17,452 nt of DNA from JBFXAM01 sp050184295 (GCA_050184295.1 JBFXAM010000093.1:1-17452); one strand, 5' to 3'; shown: positions 1-8,140, numbered from the stretch's first letter. Notes: a model not told the origin generated them from the sequence alone. A program made the numbers and translations.

Positions 1-30
1 GACACCGTCGGGGGCGCGCCCGCCGATCAG

Positions 31-55
31 AACCCGCCGCGCCCAGCAGCGGGCC
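31..55 (+). repeat. REP-like palindrome, copy 1
   Basis: This 25-bp unit has the form AACCCGCCGC-N5-GCGGCGGGCC, with one mismatch in the stem (right arm GCAGCGGG). The same unit occurs in inverted orientation at 161-185 (24 of 25 positions match) and in direct orientation at 14157-14181 (22 of 25). A dispersed, hairpin-forming intergenic repeat is the simplest reading. Nothing in it suggests coding. Confidence 0.6.
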
Positions 56-120
56 TGAATCGTGCGTCGGGACCGTTGTGTGCGGCGGGCCGCGCGCCGC
101 CGGACACGGCCGACTCGCCC

Positions 121-126
121 TATAAT
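121..126 (+). promoter_or_regulatory. Probable -10 box for the thiS operon (TATAAT)
   Basis: A perfect TATAAT lies 114 nt upstream of the thiS start in otherwise very GC-rich DNA. No recognisable -35 element sits 16-18 bp upstream (the bases there are all G/C). A transcript from here would have a leader of about 108 nt containing the palindrome at 161-185. I looked for a TPP riboswitch in this leader and did not find its conserved blocks. Confidence 0.45.
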
Positions 127-160
127 TGCCTTGTTGATCGTGTGTGCGACACGTGCTTCG

Positions 161-185
161 GGCCCGCCGCTGGGCGCGGCGGGTT
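161..185 (-). repeat. REP-like palindrome, copy 2 (inverted)
   Basis: Reverse complement of the unit at 31-55 with a single difference. Here the stem is perfect: 8 bp (CCCGCCGC/GCGGCGGG) around a 5-nt loop. A degenerate further half-copy follows at about 190-213. With copy 1 it brackets the TATAAT box at 121-126. If transcription starts near 133, this hairpin lies in the leader of thiS and could affect it; that role is inference. Confidence 0.6.
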
Positions 186-240
186 CTGAGGCGGCTGCGC
201 GGCGCGGCGGGTTCCGATCGTCGCGGGAATGGGAAGGATC

Positions 241-441
241 ATGCAGGTTTTCGTGAACGGCGAGCCGCGCGAACTCGACACGGATGTTTCGGTGGCCGCG
301 CTGCTAAAGCAGTTCGAGCTCGCGCCGCAACGGGTCGCGGTCGAGGTCAACGAACAACTGGTCCGTCGCGCAACCTTCGCCGACACGCGCCTACAGTCCG
401 GCGACCGCGTCGAAATCGTCACGCTCGTGGGAGGCGGCTGA
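241..441 (+). CDS. thiS: Sulfur carrier protein ThiS
   Basis: 66-residue ubiquitin-fold sulfur carrier of thiamine thiazole synthesis. In this family the C-terminal Gly-Gly is adenylated and converted to a thiocarboxylate, which donates sulfur to ThiG. The protein begins MQVFVNGEP, has the usual beta-grasp hydrophobic pattern, and ends VEIVTLVGGG, so the C-terminal diglycine is intact. Length is normal for the family. The start at 241 is chosen over the in-frame ATG at 229 because family members begin MxxxVNGE and GGAAGGA lies directly upstream, though the spacing is short. The stop codon overlaps the thiG start (TGATG), indicating translational coupling. The activating enzyme (ThiF) and the glycine or tyrosine oxidising partner (ThiO/ThiH) are not in this window. 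Confidence 0.93.
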   Translation: MQVFVNGEPRELDTDVSVAALLKQFELAPQRVAVEVNEQLVRRATFADTRLQSGDRVEIVTLVGGG

Positions 442-1283
442 TGGATGGTCCCCCGCTCGTCATCGCGGGCTTCACGTTTCAGTCGCGCCTCTTCACCGGG
501 ACCGGCAAGTACCTGCGCGACGGCGAGCCCGATTACGAGCTCATGCGCGCCGCGCTCGACGCGAGCGGCTGCGAAGTGGTCACGGTCGCGGTGCGGCGCG
601 AGCGGCTCATCGATCGCCGCGGCCGCAGCCTGCTCGATTTTCTCGATCTGAAGCGCTACACAGTCCTGCCGAACACGGCCGGGTGCTTTAACGCGGACGA
701 CGCGCTCCGCTCCGCGCGGCTGGGGCGCGAGCTGCTCGAAGGCATGGGAAACCCCGGCGCGAAGTGGGTGAAGTTGGAAGTGCTCGGCGATCGAAAGACC
801 CTGCTCCCCGATCCGATCGACACGCTGCACGCGACGCGCGAGCTGGTGAAGGACGGCTTCGTCGTGCTCGCGTACTCGAACGACGACCCGATCCTGGCCC
901 GGCGTCTCAAGGACGCGGGCGCTGCCAGCGTCATGCCGCTCGGCTCGCCGATCGGCAGCGGGCAAGGCGTGCTCAATCCAAACAACATCCGCATCATTCT
1001 CGAGCAACTGAAGAGCGACGACTCCGACTACCCGATCATCGTCGACGCCGGCGTCGGAACCGCCTCGGACGTCTCCATCGCGATGGAGCTTGGCGCGGAC
1101 GGCGTGCTGCTGAACACGGGCATCGCCTCCGCGCGCGATCCCGTGATGATGGCCCGTGCGATGCGCCGCGCCATCGAGGCCGGCTATCTCGCGTATCGCG
1201 CCGGCCGGATCCCGCGCCGCCTCTATGCCAACGCCAGCTCGCCGATGGAGGGCCTCCTCGGCGCTCGATGCGAGCGAGGTTGA
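441..1283 (+). CDS. thiG: Thiazole synthase ThiG
   Basis: 280-residue TIM-barrel enzyme that condenses 1-deoxy-D-xylulose 5-phosphate, dehydroglycine and ThiS-thiocarboxylate sulfur into the thiamine thiazole phosphate moiety; cytoplasmic. Visible family blocks are PNTAGC (77-82), WVKLEVLGD with the Schiff-base lysine at K111, the phosphate-binding GSPIGSGQG (168-176), VDAGVGTASD (201-210) and GADGVLLNTGIA (218-229). The C-terminal ASSPMEGL is also typical. Length is slightly above the usual 255-270 because of short terminal extensions. The start ATG at 441 shares a base with the thiS stop, and an upstream extension in the same frame is not family-like. The next gene begins 6 nt downstream, so this is mid-operon. 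Confidence 0.96.
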   Translation: MDGPPLVIAGFTFQSRLFTGTGKYLRDGEPDYELMRAALDASGCEVVTVAVRRERLIDRRGRSLLDFLDLKRYTVLPNTAGCFNADDALRSARLGRELLEGMGNPGAKWVKLEVLGDRKTLLPDPIDTLHATRELVKDGFVVLAYSNDDPILARRLKDAGAASVMPLGSPIGSGQGVLNPNNIRIILEQLKSDDSDYPIIVDAGVGTASDVSIAMELGADGVLLNTGIASARDPVMMARAMRRAIEAGYLAYRAGRIPRRLYANASSPMEGLLGARCERG

Positions 1284-1289
1284 CGACCG

Positions 1290-1829
1290 ATGATCCGTAC
1301 CCGGCCCGACGATGCCGTCCAGTTGCCGCCGACGCCGTTCGGAAACTCCGTCGCGGCGTCGCTCTGCCCGATCGACCGGCTTCCCTCGCGCCGCCGAAAG
1401 CAGATCTGCGTGCTCGTCATGTTCCTCGGCTTCGTCAATTTCCTGCTTTATGCGCTGCTCTACGCCAGCCTCGGCGGCGACGCCCCGAACGGCCACGCCG
1501 AGCACGTCGTGCGCGACGACGGCACCCGCGCGCCGGCCTATTTCGTTCGCGGCCACTTTCTGCGAACGCTCACGGGCAAGGAACGCGAAGTCAGCCGAAG
1601 CTGGTGGATCTACAGCTATGTTCACTCGATCTCGGTCCTGCTCACGAGCGGCGCGATGGTCGTGAGCATGCTCGTGCTCGCGCGCCCGCACATCCTCGCG
1701 GTCATGCAGGACAGTTGGATTCGCGGGCCGACATTCATCCTCGCGTTCGGCGGTCTGGTGTCGGCGGCGACCGTCGTCGCGGTGCTGATGTTCACGTGGG
1801 ACTTCGTCGAGCAGTTGCTCGCGCTCTAG
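1290..1829 (+). CDS. Hypothetical three-helix membrane protein
   Basis: 179-residue protein of no family I recognise. A polar N-terminal stretch of about 35 residues ends in RRRK, followed by a first membrane helix (about 38-60). A hydrophilic loop (about 62-105) follows, then helix two (about 108-131, with SYVHSISVLLTSGAM) and helix three (about 147-170), ending DFVEQLLAL. The positive-inside rule suggests a cytoplasmic N-terminus. It starts 6 nt after thiG, with GAGG at 1276-1279 as a plausible ribosome site, and dinG begins 28 nt after its stop, so it is very likely co-transcribed with both. The H in helix two and the W/F-rich edges are the only unusual features. No function can be assigned; it may be an ion-channel-like or small integral membrane protein specific to this lineage. 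Confidence 0.85.
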   Translation: MIRTRPDDAVQLPPTPFGNSVAASLCPIDRLPSRRRKQICVLVMFLGFVNFLLYALLYASLGGDAPNGHAEHVVRDDGTRAPAYFVRGHFLRTLTGKEREVSRSWWIYSYVHSISVLLTSGAMVVSMLVLARPHILAVMQDSWIRGPTFILAFGGLVSAATVVAVLMFTWDFVEQLLAL

Positions 1830-1857
1830 CCCACGCGGCAATCCGGGAGTCGCGCCG

Positions 1858-3813
1858 ATGCACGTCGCCGAATGGCTCGCGGATCACGGCCGCGTCGCCG
1901 CAAGCCTGCCCGGCTTCGAGCCGCGCCCCCAGCAGCGCGCCATGGCCGAAGCCGTCGCCGACGCCTTCGAAAACGGCCGGCACCTCGCGGTCGAGGCCGG
2001 CACCGGCGTCGGCAAGACGTTCGCCTATCTGCTCCCCGCGATCGACCAGGTGCTCCGCAACAAGCGCCGCGTCGTCATCAGCACGCACACCATCGCGCTC
2101 CAGGAACAGATCCTCCACAAGGACATCCCCTTCCTGCGCGTGGCGCTGTCGGAGCCCATTCACGCCGAACTCGTGAAGGGCCGCAACAACTACCTCGGCC
2201 TGCGCCGCCTCAAACAGGCCAGCGCGAAGCAGAGCGCTCTCTTTGCCGACCCCGCCCACATCCGCACGCTCCACCAGCTCGAGGACTGGGCCTACAGCAC
2301 CCAGGACGGATCGCTCAGCGACCTGCCTGCCGCCCCGCCCCTCGACGTGTGGGAGAAAGTCCGCAGCGAGCACGGCAACTGCCTGGGCCGCCGCTGCCCG
2401 ACCTATCTCCCGTGCTTCTATCAGCGTGCGAGGCGGAAGGCCGAGGCCGCCGACGTGTTGGTCGTCAACCACGCGCTGCTGATCGCCGACCTCGTGCTTC
2501 GTCAGCAGAACGCCCGCGTGCTGCCCGACTACGACCTGCTCGTCCTCGACGAAGGCCACACGCTCGACCAGGTCGCGACCGATCATTTCGGCGCGCGGGT
2601 CTCCAACAGCCAGGTGCAGTATTTGCTGAGCGGCCTGTTCAACGAGCGCACCGGCCGCGGCTTCCTCGCCGGCCTCGCCGACGAAGCGCAGATCCGCGCG
2701 ACGGTCGCCGCCGCGGGCGCGTGCACCGAGCTGTTCAACGCGCTCTACGCCTTTCACGCCCAGGAGGGCCGCTCCAACGGCCGCCTCGTGCGCCGGCCGG
2801 ATGTGCCGAATCGCCTGTCGCCGGCCTTGCGCGAGCTGGTCGAGCGCCTCGCGCCGCTGCGCAAGGCGTTGCCGCGGGAAGAAGACCAGTTCGAGCTCAA
2901 CGCGTATCTCGACCGCGCGGCGGGCGTCGCCGGCCACGTCGACCAGTTGCTCGGCCAGACGCTCCCGGACCACGTGTATTGGATCGACGCCGAGCAGAAC
3001 CGCAGCCGCCGCGTCACGCTGCACGCCGCTCCGCTCGAGGTCGGACCGCTGCTGCGCACGCTGCTGTTCGAGCGCGTCGCGAGCGCCGTGATGACCAGCG
3101 CGACGCTCGCCGCCGCCGGCGACGACGGCTTCGACTACGCGCTGAAGCGCGTCGGCAGCCCGCCGGCCGATACGCTGCGCCTCGACTCGCCCTTCGATTT
3201 CCCGCGCCAGGTCACGATCTTCGTCGAAGCGCGGATGCCCGATCCCGGCAGCGGCGCGCGCTTTCACGAGGCCGCGGCCCATGCGATCGTCCACTACCTG
3301 CGCCGCAGCGCGGGTCGCGCCTTCGTGCTGTTCACGAGCTACGATTCGCTCCGCACTGTCGCAACCGCCGTCCGCGACGAGCTGCACGTCGACGACTACA
3401 CGATTCTCGCGCAGGGCGAATCGCTGCCCAATTCGATGCTGCTCCAGAAGTTCCGCGAAACCCCCCGCGCGGCGCTCTTTGGAACCGACAGCTTCTGGCA
3501 AGGCGTCGACGTCATCGGCGAAGCGCTTTCCAACGTCATCATCGTCAAACTCCCTTTCGCCGTTCCAGACCGCCCCCTCGTCGAAGCCCGCATCGACCTC
3601 ATCCGACGCCGCGGCGGAAACCCGTTTACCGAGTATCAACTGCCCGAGGCGATCCTGAAGTTCCGCCAGGGCTTCGGCCGCCTCATCCGCAGCCGGTCCG
3701 ACCGCGGCATCGTCGTGGTGCTCGATCCGCGCGTCGTGACGAAGCCTTATGGGAAGCTGTTTCTTGCCAGCCTGCCGAAGTGTCCGGTCGAGGTTTGTGA
3801 GCACGCGTGGTGA
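1858..3813 (+). CDS. dinG: DinG-family ATP-dependent DNA helicase
   Basis: 651-residue XPD/DinG-type superfamily 2 helicase; the family unwinds forked DNA, R-loops and similar structures 5'-3' during repair. Visible motifs are QQRAM near the N-terminus, Walker A AGTGVGKT (47-54), THTIALQEQ (76-84), DEGH Walker B (231-234), TSATL (413-417), VLFTSYDSL (490-498), FGTDSFWQGVD (541-551) and motif VI QGFGRLIRS (604-612). The iron-sulfur insertion has C175, C180 and C186, the C-x4-C-x5-C spacing of E. coli DinG. However, the usual first ligand in KGRxNYLC is a glycine here (KGRNNYLG, G114), so the cluster would be three-cysteine, use another ligand, or be absent. The ATG is preceded by GGGAG at a workable distance. 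It lies last in the thiS-thiG-membrane protein run. Length is typical. Confidence 0.93.
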   Translation: MHVAEWLADHGRVAASLPGFEPRPQQRAMAEAVADAFENGRHLAVEAGTGVGKTFAYLLPAIDQVLRNKRRVVISTHTIALQEQILHKDIPFLRVALSEPIHAELVKGRNNYLGLRRLKQASAKQSALFADPAHIRTLHQLEDWAYSTQDGSLSDLPAAPPLDVWEKVRSEHGNCLGRRCPTYLPCFYQRARRKAEAADVLVVNHALLIADLVLRQQNARVLPDYDLLVLDEGHTLDQVATDHFGARVSNSQVQYLLSGLFNERTGRGFLAGLADEAQIRATVAAAGACTELFNALYAFHAQEGRSNGRLVRRPDVPNRLSPALRELVERLAPLRKALPREEDQFELNAYLDRAAGVAGHVDQLLGQTLPDHVYWIDAEQNRSRRVTLHAAPLEVGPLLRTLLFERVASAVMTSATLAAAGDDGFDYALKRVGSPPADTLRLDSPFDFPRQVTIFVEARMPDPGSGARFHEAAAHAIVHYLRRSAGRAFVLFTSYDSLRTVATAVRDELHVDDYTILAQGESLPNSMLLQKFRETPRAALFGTDSFWQGVDVIGEALSNVIIVKLPFAVPDRPLVEARIDLIRRRGGNPFTEYQLPEAILKFRQGFGRLIRSRSDRGIVVVLDPRVVTKPYGKLFLASLPKCPVEVCEHAW

Positions 3814-3882
3814 GGGGGGGCCGAGAAACAGCGTTCGGGTCGCGGACGCCGCCCCGCGCTACGCACACCGGCCAGTTCGCGC

Positions 3883-3911
3883 TTCTCGCACGGCGGTTCC
3901 GGCGGTATTCT
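3883..3911 (+). promoter_or_regulatory. Possible promoter of the beta-helix gene
   Basis: TTCTCG at 3883-3888 and TATTCT at 3906-3911 are separated by 17 bp, 64 nt before the start codon at 3976. The -10 matches the consensus at 4 of 6 positions and the -35 only loosely. This is a weak call made from spacing and position. Confidence 0.3.
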
Positions 3912-3975
3912 GACTCGGGGACCGAACGGCGTTCGGGCGGACGGCGATCGTGCGCCGGGATGGGAGCACAACCAG

Positions 3976-6168
3976 ATGTCCACGATTCGCCTGCCGATAA
4001 CGCTGGCGCTCGCGACCCTGCTCGCCGCGCCCGCTGCCCGCGCGGAAGTCTGGTTTGTCGCCGGCTCCGCGAGCGGCGCCAATAGCGGCGCGAATTGGAC
4101 CGACGCGTTCGTCGATCTGCAGTCCGCGCTGGGGCAGGCCTCCGCCGGCGACGAGGTCTGGGTGGCCGCCGGCGTGTACAGTCCCGCGCCCGCGGGCGGC
4201 GACCGGAACGCGACCTTCCGACTGCGCGACGGCGTCGCGCTCTACGGCGGCTTCGCCGGCGTCGAGGCCGCTCGCGACGAGCGCGACTGGAGCGCGAACC
4301 GCTGCGTTCTCAGCGGCGATCTGAACGGCGACGACGCCCCCGGGTTCGTCAACCGCGCCGACAACGTCTATCAGGTCGTCGTCGCGCTGAACGCGAGCGA
4401 CGCGACGATCCTCGACGGCTTCACCATCGCCGGCGGCCACGCCGACGGCGTCGGCGTCGGCGCCGATCCCGCCAGCAAGGAGCAGGGCAGCGGGCTTAAC
4501 GTGTACTTCTCCTCGCCGCAGGTCGCGAACTGCCTGTTCCGCGACAACTGGTCGCTCAACCATGGCGCCGCCAACGACCACGGCGATTTCTCCACGTTTA
4601 CCAACTGCACGTTCCGCGGGAACCACTCGGCGGCATTCGGCGCGGGACTCTATATCCATCACCACTCGCAAACCACCGTCGTGGCCTGCACGTTTGAAGA
4701 CAACACGGCGATCAGCGATGGCGCGGGAGCCTATTCGCGCAGCATGCATGGCGCGATGTTCGCGAGCTGCACCTTCCGCGACAACGTCGCCGAGAAGGGT
4801 GCGGGCATGTACAACGCGCCCGACAGCGCGACGCACTTTGTCGAGTGCGCTTTCATCGGCAACACCGCCCACTCCGGCGCCGGCAGCTACAGCGAGTTCG
4901 CCGCGCCCCGTTTCGAAGCTTGCATCTTCACCGCCAACGAGGCCGATTTCGACGGCGACCGCAGCGAGAACAGCGGCGGCGGCGGCCTCTGGCTCGCCGG
5001 CGGAAGCCCGGAAGTCCACGGCTCGACCTTCTTCGGAAACTTCGCCAACCAGGGCGCCGGAATCTATGTCGGCGACGCCGCCACACCCACCATCGCTCAT
5101 TGCAGCTTCGTCGCCAACACCGCGAATGAAGCCGGTGGAATCTACAACCTTCAGTCGAGTTCGCTCGTCCACGACTGCCGCTTCGAGAACAACACCGTCC
5201 GCGGCGGTACGTTTCCGGTCGGCGGCGGATTCAGCAGCTACTTCGCCAGCCCCAGGGTCGTAAACTGCACGTTCCAGAACAACCGCGCCGCGCTCGGCGG
5301 CGGCGGCATGTATATGGAAGGCGAGTCGCCGTTCGTCGCCAATTGCCTGTTCACGCAGAACATCGCCACGGCCGACAACGACTGTTGCGGAACCCAGGGC
5401 TGGGGCGGCGGCGTGCTCTTCAGCTACTTCACCACCGGGACGCTCGCCAACTGCGTGATCACCAACAACCGCGGCCGCTATGGCGGCGGCGTCTTCGCGC
5501 TGGGACTCAGCGAGGCACGCGTTGTCAACTGCACCATCGCGAGCAATGAGGCCACGGAAGACGGCGGCGGCGCGTTCGGGTTCAATCTGCACCTCGCCGA
5601 ACTTCGAAACTCCGCAATCTGGGGCAACACGCCCAACGCCGTCGCCGGCGCCCCGTTCGCCGCCACTTACAACTGCATCGAAGGCGGCTACGGCGACGCC
5701 ACCAACGTGTCCGGCGATCCCCGCTTCCATCGCTTGCCAGGCGCCGGCGACGACGGCCAATGGGCCACCGCCGACGACGATCTCGGCGACCTCGCTCTTC
5801 GCGCCCACTCCAGTTGCATCGACGCCGCCCGCAACGACGACTACCCGGTCGACGTCGTCACGGACTTCGCCGGGCAGGCGCGCTTTGTCGATGACGTGGG
5901 CACACCGGATTCCGGCGCCGGCGATTCGCCGCTCGTCGACATCGGCGCCCATGAGTTTCAGGGCCGCACCTACGCCTTCGGCGATCTGAACTGCGATGGC
6001 GCCATAAACAACTTCGACATCGAGCCGTTCGTGCTGGCACTCGTCGATCCCGCGGCGTACGCGACGCGATATCCCGCGTGCGACTCGTCCAATGCCGACG
6101 CCAACGACGACGGTGAGGTCAACGACTTCGACATCGATCCGTTCGTCACCCTGATTACGGCGGGGTAG
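3976..6168 (+). CDS. Secreted right-handed beta-helix protein with choice-of-anchor-Q region and dockerin-like tail
   Basis: 730-residue exported protein. Residues 1-24 form a Sec signal peptide (TIRLPITLALATLLAAPAARA, likely cleaved after ARA). The early mature part (GDEVWVAAGVYSPAP) is typical of pectate-lyase-like beta-helix adhesins. From about 170 to 540 there are many coils of about 24 residues with the pattern NCxFxxNxAxxxGGGxY, as in Pmp-type and polymorphic beta-helix proteins. From about 545 to 660 it has the choice-of-anchor-Q signature: NSAIWGN, NCIEGGY, DPRFH, SSCIDAARN, VDIGAHEF. Residues 669-730 hold two EF-hand calcium loops (DLNCDGAINNFD and DANDDGEVNDFD), separated by an insert with DPAAY and YPAC. 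The same tail ends the protein at 14256-15506. The likely role is a surface or secreted carbohydrate-binding or adhesive protein; no catalytic residues are identified. It stands alone. Confidence 0.9.
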   Translation: MSTIRLPITLALATLLAAPAARAEVWFVAGSASGANSGANWTDAFVDLQSALGQASAGDEVWVAAGVYSPAPAGGDRNATFRLRDGVALYGGFAGVEAARDERDWSANRCVLSGDLNGDDAPGFVNRADNVYQVVVALNASDATILDGFTIAGGHADGVGVGADPASKEQGSGLNVYFSSPQVANCLFRDNWSLNHGAANDHGDFSTFTNCTFRGNHSAAFGAGLYIHHHSQTTVVACTFEDNTAISDGAGAYSRSMHGAMFASCTFRDNVAEKGAGMYNAPDSATHFVECAFIGNTAHSGAGSYSEFAAPRFEACIFTANEADFDGDRSENSGGGGLWLAGGSPEVHGSTFFGNFANQGAGIYVGDAATPTIAHCSFVANTANEAGGIYNLQSSSLVHDCRFENNTVRGGTFPVGGGFSSYFASPRVVNCTFQNNRAALGGGGMYMEGESPFVANCLFTQNIATADNDCCGTQGWGGGVLFSYFTTGTLANCVITNNRGRYGGGVFALGLSEARVVNCTIASNEATEDGGGAFGFNLHLAELRNSAIWGNTPNAVAGAPFAATYNCIEGGYGDATNVSGDPRFHRLPGAGDDGQWATADDDLGDLALRAHSSCIDAARNDDYPVDVVTDFAGQARFVDDVGTPDSGAGDSPLVDIGAHEFQGRTYAFGDLNCDGAINNFDIEPFVLALVDPAAYATRYPACDSSNADANDDGEVNDFDIDPFVTLITAG

Positions 6169-6217
6169 CATCGCGTGTGGCGCGCTCCTCCCGAGGCGCC
6201 GTGCGCCTGCCGACGGC

Positions 6218-6239
6218 GCCGGCGCGGGCCTGCGCCGGC
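6218..6239 (+). terminator. GC-rich hairpin downstream of the beta-helix gene
   Basis: GCCGGCGC (6218-6225) pairs perfectly with GCGCCGGC (6232-6239) around a 6-nt loop, 49 nt after the beta-helix stop. There is no T-tract, so it would be a hairpin-only terminator or RNA stabiliser if functional. Confidence 0.35.
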
Positions 6240-6267
6240 AACGCGTCGGGGGCCCGGATGCTCGCCT

Positions 6268-6386
6268 GGCACCGGGTCAGTTTGATCCGGCTCGCACGGG
6301 CGGCTCACCCGTTCCTGCGGAAGTCACGGGCGAGACGCCCGTAACACCCTTTCAAATTCACTTTTTCACGAAACTGACCGACTACC
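6268..6386 (+). mobile_element. MITE-like palindrome element, copy 1 (A to B orientation)
   Basis: 119-bp non-coding element. The left end (6268-6283) matches the 16-bp consensus GGCAGTGGGTCAGTTT at 14 of 16 positions; the right end (6371-6386) matches its reverse complement at 14 of 16. GATCCGG follows the left end, and TTCACTTTTTCACG (6357-6370) precedes the right end, as in the other two copies at 12177-12331 and 17017-17308. Inside are two 17-bp palindromes: a decayed one at 6296-6312 in the GTCTC orientation and an intact ACGGGCGAGACGCCCGT at 6326-6342. The flanking 8-mers agree at only 5 of 8 positions, so a target duplication is not demonstrated. It encodes no transposase and would depend on one elsewhere if mobile. 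Confidence 0.6.
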
Positions 6387-6705
6387 GATCGGCATGCGCC
6401 GCGCGAAGCCCGTGGCACACTCGGCACCCTCCGGTTAACTTACCCGGTCTTGCTGCGCCGGCTGGCCGCGACCCGTACCGCGTCGCGAGCCGCTCGGCGC
6501 GGACGCCGCACGAGGCGCTTGAACGAATGCGCCGGCGGGGAGCGTCGAGGTCCCGCGCTGAGGCCCGCGATCCCGATGGACCGGAGCACGAGAGCGCGCT
6601 TCCGGCGCCGCGCGCCGCGACGCCGGCGGACAGGGAAAGGCTTTTTCGCAGGCGGACGGCTGAGTGACCGCCGCGCGACCGACGGCGTGAAAGGACACCT
6701 GCGCG
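6387..6705. other. Gene-free stretch upstream of E2
   Basis: 319 bp between repeat copy 1 and the E2 start. No ORF here looks like a protein, and I see no RNA gene or convincing -35/-10 pair. The last part carries GAAAGGA (about 6688-6694), the likely ribosome site for E2. It should contain the E2 promoter, but I cannot place it. Confidence 0.4.
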
Positions 6706-8091
6706 ATGTTTGAATTTAAGCTGCCAGACCTGGGCGAAGGCGTTCACGAGGGTCAAATCGTCAGTGTGCTCGTCAAGGAAGGCGATCCGATCCAGGAATT
6801 CGCCCCGATGCTCGAGGTCGAGACCGACAAAGCCGCGGTCGAGATTCCCTCGCCGCGCACCGGGGTCATCTCAAAACTCCTCTGCAAGCCCGGCCAGGTC
6901 GTCAAGGTCGGTGAAACGCTTGTCGTGATCGACGACGCATCGTCCGGCGCCGCCAGGTCAGCCGCGCCCGCCAAGTCCGCCGAGAAACCGGCCGCCGAAG
7001 TGGCCTCCGCACCCGCTGCCCGGACGGCGGCGGCTTCGGAGGTGCGCTCCGCCCCGGCGCAAACCGGGGTCGCCGCCCGCGTTGCCGACGGCCGCCACAC
7101 GGGCGCCGGCACCGCGGTTGCCGCATCCGCGCAAACCGTGTCGCGCGACGGCCCGGCTTCGGCCGCGCCCGTCGTTCGCAAGCTCGCGCGCGAGCTCGGG
7201 CTCGACATCAACGTCATTCCCGGCAGCGGTCCAAACGGCCGCATCCTGCGCGAAGATGTCGAGCGCTTCTCGAAAGGCGGCGCTCCCGCCGCTCGCGCCT
7301 CCGGTGCGGCGGCCGAGCCCGCCGCGTTCGGCGGCGACGCATCGTTCGCCGGGCTGCCGGCCGAGCAGCTCCCCGATTTCTCCCAGTACGGCCCCATCCG
7401 TCGCGAGCCCGTTTCGCAGATACGCAAGACCATTGCCCGCCAGATGACCCGCGCCTGGCTCAACGTAACGCGCGTCACGCACGGCGATGTCGCCGACGTC
7501 ACCGAGCTGGAGCGCAACCGACGGGCGCTGAACGAAAGCCTGAAAGGCGACCAGCCGAAGATGACGATCACCGCGATCGTGCTCAAGGCGGTGGCCGCGG
7601 CGCTGCGCGACTTCCCGACACTGAATTGCAGCTACGACGCGGCTGCGGGCGAGATCATCTACAAGGACTACATCCACCTCGGCTGCGCGGTTGACACGCC
7701 GCGCGGGCTCGTCGTGCCGGTCATTCGCGACGTGGACAAAAAGGGGCTGCCGACGCTGTCGAAGGAGCTCAACGAACTCTCCGAGCGCGTCCGCTCCGGG
7801 AAGTTCGACGTGAACCGCGACCTGCGCGGCGCGACCTTCACCGTCACCAACGTCGGCGCGCTCGGCGGTACGTTCGCCACGCCGATGGTGAATTTCCCGG
7901 AGGTCGGCATCCTCGGGCTGGGCAAGGGCGCCCAGCAGCCCGTCGTGCGGGACGGGCAGATCGTCGCGCGGCTGATGATGCCGCTCTTCTTGTCGTTCGA
8001 TCATCGCATGGTGGACGGCGCCGACGCGGCCCGCTTCTGCCGGCAGGTCATCGGCGCGCTCGAAAACCCGCTGCGGCTGATCAGCATGTGA
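6706..8091 (+). CDS. Dihydrolipoyl acyltransferase (E2) of a 2-oxoacid dehydrogenase complex
   Basis: 461-residue E2 core, most likely of pyruvate dehydrogenase, transferring the acyl group from lipoyl-lysine to CoA. Domains in order: one lipoyl domain (1-77) with the lipoylation site ETDKAAVEI (K42); an Ala/Pro-rich linker (about 78-152); the peripheral-subunit-binding domain (about 154-188, VRKLARELGLDI...GSGPNGRILREDV) that holds E1 or E3; a second flexible linker (about 190-225); and the catalytic domain (about 230-461). The active-site motif is FDHRMVDGAD, with H433 and D437. The single lipoyl domain and total length fit the common bacterial E2 form. Substrate class (pyruvate versus branched-chain) cannot be fixed from sequence alone. 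The E3 gene lies 400 bp downstream with a small gene between. No E1 gene is in the window. An upstream AAAGGA supports the ATG. Confidence 0.93.
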   Translation: MFEFKLPDLGEGVHEGQIVSVLVKEGDPIQEFAPMLEVETDKAAVEIPSPRTGVISKLLCKPGQVVKVGETLVVIDDASSGAARSAAPAKSAEKPAAEVASAPAARTAAASEVRSAPAQTGVAARVADGRHTGAGTAVAASAQTVSRDGPASAAPVVRKLARELGLDINVIPGSGPNGRILREDVERFSKGGAPAARASGAAAEPAAFGGDASFAGLPAEQLPDFSQYGPIRREPVSQIRKTIARQMTRAWLNVTRVTHGDVADVTELERNRRALNESLKGDQPKMTITAIVLKAVAAALRDFPTLNCSYDAAAGEIIYKDYIHLGCAVDTPRGLVVPVIRDVDKKGLPTLSKELNELSERVRSGKFDVNRDLRGATFTVTNVGALGGTFATPMVNFPEVGILGLGKGAQQPVVRDGQIVARLMMPLFLSFDHRMVDGADAARFCRQVIGALENPLRLISM

Positions 8092-8140
8092 CGCCCGCGG
8101 CGCGCGTCGCCGCGCGTCTGCTGATCGCGGCGCGGCCCGG

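Noticed and set aside
127..240. TPP riboswitch upstream of thiS
   Set aside because: The leader has TCTGAG-like letters but lacks the conserved CUGAGA and the ACCUGAUC-type pyrophosphate-sensing block in the right order. The visible structure is explained by the palindromic repeats.
1792..3804. Very long open frame antisense to dinG (670 codons)
   Set aside because: It is a shadow of a high-GC gene: low-complexity Arg/Ala/Glu/Val composition, no family motif, and full overlap with a well-supported helicase.
3859..6171. 770-codon open frame antisense to the beta-helix gene
   Set aside because: Its repetitive Gly/Val/Ala/Glu composition mirrors the repeats on the coding strand. The + strand protein has a signal peptide and recognisable domains.
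6382..6756. Open frames in the gap upstream of E2
   Set aside because: Arg/Ala-rich translations on both strands without family features; one overlaps the E2 start.
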